Source: Sphingobacteriaceae bacterium
Lineage (GTDB): Bacteria; Bacteroidota; Bacteroidia; Sphingobacteriales; Sphingobacteriaceae
NCBI GenBank assembly: GCA_947460275.1
Contig: CANHHZ010000007.1
Location: 1-21,743, forward strand
DNA length: 21,743 nt
Direction: 5' to 3'
Below the pieces are notes generated by a model. That model saw nothing but the letters and a program-made list of their open reading frames with translations, did no database searches and was not told where the DNA came from. Positions 6,834-13,826 of the stretch are shown piece after piece; within the stretch, counting starts at the first letter, position 1; each line of letters opens with the position of its first letter. The translations under genes were made by a program, and so were the position numbers.

Positions 6834-9251
6834 TTATTGCCCCGCTCTGTTGATTTCTTCGTTTGCCCCACCATTACTGCGTTTTGCGGCTTTAAGTGGT
6901 TTTCCAAAACGATAACTAAAACCTACATTAAATACTTGAGTGTCTCTCCATAAAATGAAGTATTCGCTTGCGCCTGGAAAATCAGTTAACCCCTCCATTT
7001 TTTGGGTATAAAAGATGTCTCTTGCACTAAATTTCAAACTTCCTTTTCCTTTAAAAAGCGTTTTTGCTAAACCGGCCGACAACTGCCCCGTTGGATAAAG
7101 CAATTCTTGCAAATCGTTTCTTGCCCGGGTTGTATAAAATCCAGAAATTTCTGCGTTCGTTGTAGCGTTTATGCGAAACTGATTGTTTAACGAAGTATTT
7201 AGCTGTCTAATCGAAGAAACATAACTCACATTTTGATAACCACTTAACTTTTTATAATTGAAATTGCTCTGAATCATTAGTTGCCACCATTTATAAGGGG
7301 CAAGTTGAGCAGAAATAGATACGCCAACATTATGCATTTGACCAACATTGCCTTCGGTATATGCTAAAATGTTGTTTCCCTCGGATAAGAATAGCTGAGA
7401 AAAATAATTTTTAATTTGGCTATAGGTAACGGTTGTCGTCAAAGCTTGCTTATAGCTATGGCTCAACTCGAAATTCCAGGTGTATTGCGGTAAGAAAAAT
7501 GGATTTCCTCTTTGATAAGTATATTTATTAATGATAAACACAAACGGGTTTAACTTTTGATAGGCAGGCCTGTCAATCCTTCGTCCGCTGGTGAAAGAAA
7601 AGGAGTTTAGAGAATCTGCTTGATAAGAAAAATATCCCGACGGAAACAAGTTTTGATAGTTTTTAGAGAAGCTGCTGCCTGTTTGTAAGGCATTTCCTAG
7701 CTGCTTGCCATCGTAATTTGTGTTTTCGTAGCGGAGGCCAATTTGAAAATTAATGCGTTTTCTTTTTTGCTCTATGGTGCTATATACCGCATTAATGTTT
7801 TCATCATACAAAAAGTGATTGCTTTTTGTAAGGTCTTCTTTCCAACTGGTACCATTATACAACTCGTAAAAAGCGGTGTTGTCGGTTTTAATCGTCGATG
7901 TTTTAATTCCAGACTCAAATTTTGTGTTTTTATTTATTTGCCAGCTATAATCGGCTTTGACCGAAAAAATATGCAAACCAGAAGGAATAGAACCTCTCGA
8001 TCCTTGGTTATAGGCAACAATGCCTGTTCTTAAATTGTTAAAATCTTGATTATTATTGATGGTATATTTTAAATAATCGAAGTCAAAACCAACATCTTGT
8101 TTTGTGTTGATTTGATGTTTTCCATAAAGATTGATTCCGCCATTTTTAAGTTTAAAATCGCTTGTACTGTAAGTTGAAATGGCTGAATCTATTTTTTGCT
8201 GTGCATTGAGCCAGTTGGCTACCGCATTTCCGTTGCCTTTACGGTTTACTACATTTCCAGACAAGGTAAACCCGAAGGTCGTTTTTTGCGAAACATAAAA
8301 ATCTAAGCCTGTTTTTAAGGTGTTATTCATGTTTTCGTTGCCTAAATAAGAGTCTTGTTCAAGAGAATTGGCGATAGCACCTTGCGGGTTTAAGTAATTA
8401 CGGTAGGCATAGATAGCGTAAAATCCTTTGTTGTAATTGGAGGCTAGATTTAAAAAAATATTGATTTTGCCTTTTCGGTAGTTTAAACCCAGGGAGTTGG
8501 TGTTTTTTAAATATTTTCCTTGTCCAACATTTGCCGAAAAATTTCCATTAAATCCTTGTTGTTTACTTTTTTTTGTTTTAATATTAATGATGCCAGCATT
8601 ACCATTTGCATCGTATTTTGCCGAAGGATTTGTAATTAATTCTATTTGGTTAACTTGAGCAGCACTCATACCACCTAATAAATTGTTTAATTCTGTGCCC
8701 GATAAATAAGTAGGTTTATCGTCAATTAAAACCAATACACTTGTTTTTCCCTGTAAGCTAATCCCTCCGTTTTTGTCTACCATAACGCCTGGCGATTTTT
8801 CTAAAACTTCCAAAACAGAGGCCCCAGTGTTGGTTGCAACCGCATCAATATTTAATGTGGTTTTGCCTTGAGCGTATTCTGCAAAAGGTTTGTTGGCACT
8901 TACGGCTACTTCGTTTAAATTTTTAGCGCTACCCACCAAGATAAGACTAAATTTATGGTCAATTTTGGATTCAAAAACAGGGGTTTGTTTGGTAGAAAAA
9001 CCTAAAAAATAAGCCTTTAAAAAGTACTTTCCTGTAGTAATACCCTCAAAGAGAGCCATCCCTTTGCTGTTGCTAAGTACAACTTTTACCAAAGCGTTGT
9101 TTTCGGCTTTGCGCAACTCTATCGTAGCATTTTCGATGGGTTTTTGTTGTTCGTCTGTAACCAGTAAGCTTACTGAGGAAGGAGATTGTGCAAAGACGGG
9201 GCTGCTCAACAAGCAAAAAAAGAAAAAGAGCGTTTTTAAAAGAGATTTCAT
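6834..9251 (-). CDS. Outer membrane beta-barrel family protein (TonB-dependent receptor-like, CarboxypepD_reg + plug + barrel)
   Basis: From the ATG at 9251 the protein has 805 residues. An upstream in-frame TTG at 9287 would place 12 charged residues before the signal peptide and is rejected. Order of parts: signal peptide (MKSLLKTLFFFFCLLSSPVFAQ), carboxypeptidase-regulatory-like beta-sandwich (~25-108, VSLLVTDEQQKPIENATIEL), linker LNEVAVSANKPFAE, plug domain (~120-230: VLEVLEKSPGVMVDKNGGISLQG, VLVLIDDKPTYL, INQIELITNPSAKYDANG-like stretch ending GIINIKTKK), and a long barrel to the end. This is the outer_membrane_beta-barrel_3 type (PF14905) rather than SusC. The hydrophilic tail after RFGKPLKAAKRS, ending in INRAGQ, is usual for it. 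It sits alone, 105 nt from ruvX, divergent from holB. The cargo is unknown and no SusD-like partner is next to it. Confidence 0.9.
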   Translation of the reverse strand: MKSLLKTLFFFFCLLSSPVFAQSPSSVSLLVTDEQQKPIENATIELRKAENNALVKVVLSNSKGMALFEGITTGKYFLKAYFLGFSTKQTPVFESKIDHKFSLILVGSAKNLNEVAVSANKPFAEYAQGKTTLNIDAVATNTGASVLEVLEKSPGVMVDKNGGISLQGKTSVLVLIDDKPTYLSGTELNNLLGGMSAAQVNQIELITNPSAKYDANGNAGIINIKTKKSKQQGFNGNFSANVGQGKYLKNTNSLGLNYRKGKINIFLNLASNYNKGFYAIYAYRNYLNPQGAIANSLEQDSYLGNENMNNTLKTGLDFYVSQKTTFGFTLSGNVVNRKGNGNAVANWLNAQQKIDSAISTYSTSDFKLKNGGINLYGKHQINTKQDVGFDFDYLKYTINNNQDFNNLRTGIVAYNQGSRGSIPSGLHIFSVKADYSWQINKNTKFESGIKTSTIKTDNTAFYELYNGTSWKEDLTKSNHFLYDENINAVYSTIEQKRKRINFQIGLRYENTNYDGKQLGNALQTGSSFSKNYQNLFPSGYFSYQADSLNSFSFTSGRRIDRPAYQKLNPFVFIINKYTYQRGNPFFLPQYTWNFELSHSYKQALTTTVTYSQIKNYFSQLFLSEGNNILAYTEGNVGQMHNVGVSISAQLAPYKWWQLMIQSNFNYKKLSGYQNVSYVSSIRQLNTSLNNQFRINATTNAEISGFYTTRARNDLQELLYPTGQLSAGLAKTLFKGKGSLKFSARDIFYTQKMEGLTDFPGASEYFILWRDTQVFNVGFSYRFGKPLKAAKRSNGGANEEINRAGQ

Positions 9252-9284
9252 TTTACGAAATAAAGTGTTTAAGCGGTTGTTTTT

Positions 9285-9292
9285 CAAAAATA
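9285..9292 (-). promoter_or_regulatory. Predicted -7 element of the beta-barrel receptor gene
   Basis: The minus strand reads TATTTTTG, an exact TAnnTTTG match, 33 nt upstream of the ATG at 9251. The predicted leader is about 28 nt. A clear -33 TTG is not visible. It supports the start at 9251, because the TTG at 9287-9285 would lie inside the promoter element. Confidence 0.45.
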
Positions 9293-9357
9293 TAAATGCT
9301 TTTCGAATAAAACCCTATCTCGTAATTATTTTACAAATGTCAATAATTGAATCTAAT

Positions 9358-9389
9358 TTGTAACATCTCAATTCAAATTCTTATTTTGC
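9358..9389 (+). promoter_or_regulatory. Predicted promoter of the holB-ricT-gldH operon
   Basis: A -33 core TTG (9358-9360, within ATTTG) is followed after 20 nt by TTATTTTGC (9381-9389), which fits the TAnnTTTG(C) -7 element with one mismatch. The G of the -7 element is only 6 nt before the ATG at 9395. Predicted transcription would start at or next to the start codon. Confidence 0.45.
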
Positions 9390-9394
9390 ACCAA

Positions 9395-10543
9395 ATGCAA
9401 TTTAAAGAAATTATAGGACAAGACCGCGTAAAGCAGCAGCTGATACAAGCCGTTGTAGAAAATCGCGTGAGCCATGCGCAGTTGTTTTTAGCCGCCGATG
9501 GTAGCGGAGCACTTGCCCTAGCCGTGGCCTATGCCCAGTATATCAATTGTCAACAAAAACTGCCAAACGATAGCTGCGGGGAATGTCTCTCTTGCCGCAA
9601 GTACGAAAAATATGTACACCCCGATTTGCATTTTTCTTATCCATTTTTTGCCAAAGGCAAAGACGACGTGGCTAGCAATTACCTAGAAGAATGGCGTGAA
9701 ATGCTAAAAAAAGACATTTATTTTGACTTAGACATTTGGCGCTCTTATTTGGATGCGGGAAATAAACAGCCAAATATTAATATTGCTGAATGCCACGATA
9801 TCATCAAAAAATTAAGTTATAAAGCTTTTGAAGCAGAAACAAAAGTGATGATCATTTGGCTGCCCGAGTATTTGGATAAAGCAGGCAATGCGCTCTTAAA
9901 AATAATCGAAGAACCGCCTGCAAATACCTTGTTTATTTTGGTGGCGCAAAATTTGGAGCAAATTTTGTTTACCATTTTATCGCGAACCCAAATGGTAAAA
10001 ATCCCTAAGTTGCCGGCCGCAACGATAGAAAATTATTTGATAGAAAAAGCAAATGTGGACATCGCCCAAGCAGCCGAATATAGTTTTTTAGCTGACGGGA
10101 ACATTATTGCCGCTAAAGCGCTGTTAAATGATATACAAAACGACAATGCTGTGCTTTTTACCGATTGGTTGCGCTTTGCGTTTAAAATAAAAGTACTCGA
10201 TTTAACCGCCTTTACAGAAACTGCAGCGGGTTGGGGAAGAGAAAACCAAAAAAATTTTATCAAATACGGCATCAACTTTTTGCGAGAATGCATTTTGTTA
10301 CTAAATGGTGCCAATGAAATGGTGAAACTACCGCCCCAGGCGTTAGATACTGCCCAAAAATTAACCTTAAATGTGCTTACTCTGCCCATGGTTGAAAAGC
10401 TTATTAATGCCTTAGAAAAGGCACATTATCATATAGAACGCAATGCGAATCCTAAAATTCTGTTTTTAGATGTATCTTTGCAACTAATTAAAATAATTAA
10501 TTTTAAAACGTTCCCGCAAGGGACTCAACATATATACAATTAA
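9395..10543 (+). CDS. holB: DNA polymerase III clamp-loader subunit delta prime
   Basis: The 382-residue protein starts at the ATG at 9395 (MQFKEIIGQDRVKQQL). A TTG at 9347 in the same frame would lie upstream of the likely promoter. It belongs to the delta'/DnaX AAA+ family that loads the sliding clamp. Visible features are GQDRVKQQL, a degenerate P-loop region (LAADGSGALALA, lacking the Lys needed for ATP), and a zinc-binding quartet C52, C61, C64, C67 (spacing C-x8-C-x2-C-x2-C). Further on are LDKAGNALLKIIEEPP, characteristic of the family, and the SRT sequence (196-198) in place of the SRC motif. The missing P-loop Lys agrees with delta' being a non-ATP-binding stator. It begins the plus-strand operon and ends 1 nt before ricT. 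Confidence 0.95.
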   Translation: MQFKEIIGQDRVKQQLIQAVVENRVSHAQLFLAADGSGALALAVAYAQYINCQQKLPNDSCGECLSCRKYEKYVHPDLHFSYPFFAKGKDDVASNYLEEWREMLKKDIYFDLDIWRSYLDAGNKQPNINIAECHDIIKKLSYKAFEAETKVMIIWLPEYLDKAGNALLKIIEEPPANTLFILVAQNLEQILFTILSRTQMVKIPKLPAATIENYLIEKANVDIAQAAEYSFLADGNIIAAKALLNDIQNDNAVLFTDWLRFAFKIKVLDLTAFTETAAGWGRENQKNFIKYGINFLRECILLLNGANEMVKLPPQALDTAQKLTLNVLTLPMVEKLINALEKAHYHIERNANPKILFLDVSLQLIKIINFKTFPQGTQHIYN

Positions 10544-10544
10544 T

Positions 10545-11912
10545 ATGGGATGTGGAAGTTGTTCTACAGGTGGCGGTTGCGCCCCCTCAGGCTGCAAAAG
10601 TAATGGCTCTTGCCTTACTGGAGGCTGCCAAAAAATGGAAGTATACGACTGGCTATCTAATTTAGATACGCCCTCAAATTATATTCCTTTTCAGGTTGTT
10701 GAAGTAAAATTTAAGGGCGCTCGAAAAGAATTCTTTTTAAATAACGAAGATATTTACCTCGAAATTGGCGAATTGGTTGCTGTTGAAGGCGCTACAGGCG
10801 GCTATGATATTGGCCACGTTTCGCTTACAGGCGAATTGGTGCGTATGCAAATGAAACGCCGCAAAACGCCATTGGACCAAGTAACGCGAAAAATTTATAG
10901 AAAAGCTACCGAAGCAGATGTTGAAAAATGGAAATTGGCCAAAGGGATGGAATGGGAAACCATGCACAAAGCCCGTACTTTGGCATTAAGTTTACGTTTG
11001 TCGATGAAAATTAGCGATGTAGATTATCAAGGAGACAAAACCAAAGCTACTTTTTTTTATACCGCCGAAGGGCGGGTAGATTTTAGAGAATTGATTAAAA
11101 AAATGGCCGAGAACTTTAGGGTTCGAATAGAAATGCGCCAAATTGGAATGCGTCAAGAAGCTGGCCGATTAGGTGGCATTGGCTCTTGCGGCCGAGAGTT
11201 ATGTTGCTCTACTTGGCTTACCAATTTTAAAACGGTATCTACCGCTGCAGCACGTTATCAAAATCTATCCTTAAATACCTTAAAACTAGCTGGGCAATGT
11301 GGTAAGTTAAAATGTTGCCTAAACTACGAGTTAGATACTTATTTAGACGCTTTAAAGGATATTCCAGACCGTGTAGAGCCTTTGCAAACGTTAATAGGAG
11401 TAGCCCGTCATCAAAAAACCGATATTTTTAAAAAAATAATGTGGTTTAGCTACCCCAATCAAGAAGATTGGATTCCGCTCAAAGTAGACCGTGTAAAGGA
11501 AATCATGGCCATGAACAAAAAAGGCGAGAAGCCAGATAACTTGAAAGATGAAGCGGTAGCAATTAAAACCAATGTTGTTGTAGAAAAAGTACATGATTAT
11601 GAAAATGTAGTTGGTCAGGATAGCCTTACAAGACTAGATGACAAATCTAGAAACAAGAACAATCGCAATAAAAACAATCAATCGCGAAACCGAAACAATA
11701 AGCCTGCAAATCAAAATACGCCAAGGCCGCAAAATCAAAATGCACCGCAAACTAAACCAAACCCTGCGCAAAACGCAACAAGACCTATTGCCGAAGGTGG
11801 TGCCCCAACTCAAAACGCACAACGAACAGGCAACAGAAACAATAGAAATAAGAACCGTAACCAGAATAGAAATAAGCCATCGGGCGAAAACTCACCAAAG
11901 CCGAATGAATAA
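10545..11912 (+). CDS. ricT: PSP1-domain protein, RicT (YaaT) family, with Cys-rich N-terminus and Asn/Arg-rich tail
   Basis: The protein has 455 residues. Residues 1-30 hold six cysteines (C3, C6, C12, C17, C23, C28) among Gly and Ser. The conserved PSP1/RicT core (~45-275) contains two signature CxxxxCC motifs, CGRELCC (215-221) and CGKLKCC (252-258), each in its usual setting (GRLGGIGSCGRE and LAGQCGKLKCCLNYE). The last ~90 residues are low-complexity Asn/Arg/Lys/Gln/Pro (NKNNRNKNNQSRNRNNK) and surely disordered and basic. In Bacillus subtilis RicT works with RicA and RicF as an iron-sulfur complex that stimulates RNase Y-dependent mRNA maturation. Whether those partners exist here is unknown. 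The gene lies directly after holB, as yaaT does in Bacillus, and overlaps gldH by 8 nt. An RNA-related role for the basic tail is my inference. Confidence 0.92.
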   Translation: MGCGSCSTGGGCAPSGCKSNGSCLTGGCQKMEVYDWLSNLDTPSNYIPFQVVEVKFKGARKEFFLNNEDIYLEIGELVAVEGATGGYDIGHVSLTGELVRMQMKRRKTPLDQVTRKIYRKATEADVEKWKLAKGMEWETMHKARTLALSLRLSMKISDVDYQGDKTKATFFYTAEGRVDFRELIKKMAENFRVRIEMRQIGMRQEAGRLGGIGSCGRELCCSTWLTNFKTVSTAAARYQNLSLNTLKLAGQCGKLKCCLNYELDTYLDALKDIPDRVEPLQTLIGVARHQKTDIFKKIMWFSYPNQEDWIPLKVDRVKEIMAMNKKGEKPDNLKDEAVAIKTNVVVEKVHDYENVVGQDSLTRLDDKSRNKNNRNKNNQSRNRNNKPANQNTPRPQNQNAPQTKPNPAQNATRPIAEGGAPTQNAQRTGNRNNRNKNRNQNRNKPSGENSPKPNE

Positions 11913-12372
11913 ACTAATTACAGCTTTTTTGGCAATTTGCTGGTTATTTGTAGGGTGTACCAATGACCATTTGGTCGACACCAACATGTCTCTCGAAAGC
12001 AACAATTGGACGTATGCCAAAAGCATTAAAACTACGGTCGAAATTAAAGACGCCACTCAGCTTTATAATGTTTATTTTAAGCTTAGGCATACTTCAGACT
12101 ATAGATACGCCAACCTATATGTGCTGTTTCATTTAAACGGAAACGGAGCAAACAAAAATCTACGCTATCAATTTAGGCTAGCTACGCCTACGGGCAACTG
12201 GCTTGGAAAAGGTTCGGGAGATATTTTCTCCTTTAATTTTCCGCTACTTACCAACTATCGCTTTGCTAAACCAGGTAAATACCAAATAGAAGTAGAGCAA
12301 AATATGCGAGATAATCCTTTGGTTGGGATAAGCGATATTGGTTTAATGGTTGTGCCAAATCAAATCGAATAA
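11905..12372 (+). CDS. gldH: Gliding motility-associated lipoprotein GldH
   Basis: The 155-residue lipoprotein starts at the ATG at 11905, inside the last codons of ricT (8-nt overlap). A longer open frame from 11638 only reads ricT out of frame. The signal ends in a lipobox (FVGC, Cys18). The mature protein resembles the GldH family: WTYAKSIKTTVEI, YNVYFKLRHTSDYRYANLYVLF, then LRYQFRLATPTGNWLGKGSGDIF and a closing GKYQIEVEQNMRDNPLVGISDIGL. In Flavobacterium johnsoniae GldH is required for gliding. Homologues also occur in non-gliding Bacteroidota, where the role is unclear, so the gene does not show that this organism glides. It is the last gene of the holB operon, convergent with murF at a 39-nt distance with no evident terminator. 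Confidence 0.9.
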   Translation: MNKLITAFLAICWLFVGCTNDHLVDTNMSLESNNWTYAKSIKTTVEIKDATQLYNVYFKLRHTSDYRYANLYVLFHLNGNGANKNLRYQFRLATPTGNWLGKGSGDIFSFNFPLLTNYRFAKPGKYQIEVEQNMRDNPLVGISDIGLMVVPNQIE

Positions 12373-12411
12373 ATTTCTTGAACGGGGATGTATTACTTGT
12401 TTGATTTTTGC

Positions 12412-13713
12412 TTACAAATGCCCCAGCAAATTTTCTAATTTCATTCCACGAGAGCCTTTTAATAAAACCATAGCATTTTTTAAGCACTCTTTAGCCATAA
12501 ATGAAGCTACATCGGCAGTGTTTTTAAAGAATAAGCCATTGTTTTGTTGCTTGCACTTGTAAAAATGATCGCCAATAAAAATCACTTGGTCAAAATTAAA
12601 CGAGTTGGCCAGCGAAACAATTTTTTGATGTTGTTCTTCGGCTTCGTTACCAAGCTCAAACATGTCGCCTAAGATGGCAATTTTATGGGCCGAAGTTAGG
12701 GTGCTGAGATTGTTGAGTGCAGCAACCATGCTACTTGGGTTGGCATTATAAAAATCGCATATGACGGTGTTTTTGTCTGTTTTTGTAATTTGAGATCGGT
12801 TGTTGTTTGGAAAATACTTGGCCAAACCACCGTTAATTTCCTCGGCGGTTAATCCAAAAAAATCACCAACGCAAATGGCGGCCAAAATGTTTTCAAAATT
12901 GTAACTTCCTGTTAAGTTTGCTTTTGCTGGGTAAATGGATTTTCCATCGCTCCATTCAAACGTGATAAAAGGGTCGCTATGCACTAATTTGCCGCTAATT
13001 TTGTTGCCTTTTGCCGTTCCGTAATAGATGGGTTGGTGTATTCCAGAAACAATCCCCATCTCTTGCAGGTAAGCATTATCGTGGTTAATAAAAGTGTAAC
13101 CCTTATGTTTTTTAAGATAGGCGTAAAGTTCGCCCTTTCCTTTTTTTACACCTTCAAATCCGCCAAATCCGTCTAAGTGGGCCATGCCTACATTGGTAAT
13201 TAAGCCGTGGGTAGGTTGCACAATTTCACACAAAAATTCTATTTCTTTTTGATGGTTGGCGCCCATTTCAATGACAGCAATTTCTACATCCTGGGGCAAA
13301 GACAAAAGAGAAAGAGGCACGCCAATATGGTTATTTAAATTGCCATGTGTTGCGAAAGTTTGGTAATGCTCGGCCAGCACAGCTTTAATCAACTCCTTAG
13401 TTGTGGTTTTGCCGTTACTTCCTGTTAAGCCAATTACCGGGATGTTTAGGTGCTCCCGATGATGTTTTGCCAAAAGTTGTAAGGCAGTTAAAACATCATC
13501 AACTAAAATAAATTTTTCGTTTTTAGCAAAAGCCGCGTTGTCAATAATTGCAAAAGCCGCTCCTGCTTGTATGGCTTTTTCGGCAAAGGCATTGGCGTCA
13601 AAATTATCCCCTTTTAGGGCAAAAAACAAGCATCCTTCAGCAATCGACCGGGTATCGGTACAAATTGTGCGGTGCTGTAAATAGTATTGATAAAGTTGCG
13701 GGATGGTTGCCAT
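12412..13713 (-). CDS. murF: UDP-N-acetylmuramoyl-tripeptide--D-alanyl-D-alanine ligase
   Basis: MurF adds D-Ala-D-Ala to UDP-MurNAc-tripeptide, the last cytoplasmic step in peptidoglycan precursor synthesis. The protein has 433 residues, close to the usual ~450. The N-terminal substrate domain contains TDTRSIAEGCLFFALKGDNFD (19-39). The central ATPase has the P-loop GLTGSNGKTT (95-104), EMGAN (149-153) and ITNVGMAHLDGFGG (172-185). The C-terminal domain has DFYNANPSSM (320-329), ILGDMFELG (347-355) and LLKGSRGMKLE (417-427). All are standard MurF signatures. The start ATG at 13713 gives MATIPQLYQYY. It stands alone rather than in a dcw cluster, which is common in Bacteroidota. It is divergent from the M14 peptidase and convergent with gldH. 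Confidence 0.97.
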   Translation of the reverse strand: MATIPQLYQYYLQHRTICTDTRSIAEGCLFFALKGDNFDANAFAEKAIQAGAAFAIIDNAAFAKNEKFILVDDVLTALQLLAKHHREHLNIPVIGLTGSNGKTTTKELIKAVLAEHYQTFATHGNLNNHIGVPLSLLSLPQDVEIAVIEMGANHQKEIEFLCEIVQPTHGLITNVGMAHLDGFGGFEGVKKGKGELYAYLKKHKGYTFINHDNAYLQEMGIVSGIHQPIYYGTAKGNKISGKLVHSDPFITFEWSDGKSIYPAKANLTGSYNFENILAAICVGDFFGLTAEEINGGLAKYFPNNNRSQITKTDKNTVICDFYNANPSSMVAALNNLSTLTSAHKIAILGDMFELGNEAEEQHQKIVSLANSFNFDQVIFIGDHFYKCKQQNNGLFFKNTADVASFMAKECLKNAMVLLKGSRGMKLENLLGHL

Positions 13714-13739
13714 GGAAAAAACTAAAAATTTATTTGTGG

Positions 13740-13747
13740 TAAAAGTA
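13740..13747 (-). promoter_or_regulatory. Weak candidate -7 element for murF
   Basis: The minus strand reads TACTTTTA, matching TAnnTTTG except for the last base, 26 nt before the murF ATG. No clear -33 TTG at the proper distance. Plausible by position only. Confidence 0.25.
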
Positions 13748-13787
13748 CAAATGCCATTACAAATAAAATATTCTTTTTAGTAATATT

Positions 13788-13801
13788 GGTAAATTTTTAC
13801 C
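13788..13801. repeat. Short palindrome between murF and the M14 peptidase gene
   Basis: GGTAAATTTTTACC has perfect 6-bp arms around a 2-nt centre. It lies 25 nt upstream of the M14 ATG and about 74 nt upstream of murF in the divergent region. It could be a protein-binding site or chance in AT-rich DNA. Confidence 0.4.
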
Positions 13802-13826
13802 GCCAAACTTTATAATTACATATCAA

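Noticed and set aside
6806..6835. Possible hairpin (ccat ... atgg) followed by Ts after the beta-barrel gene
   Set aside because: The stem is only about 4 bp and the T run is on the plus strand, where no gene ends; not a usable terminator.
9347..9394. TTG start for holB
   Set aside because: It would add 16 residues not typical of delta prime and lies upstream of the predicted promoter; the ATG at 9395 gives the family N-terminus.
11638..11904. Long open frame leading into gldH
   Set aside because: It reads the low-complexity ricT tail in another frame; the true lipoprotein signal begins at 11905.
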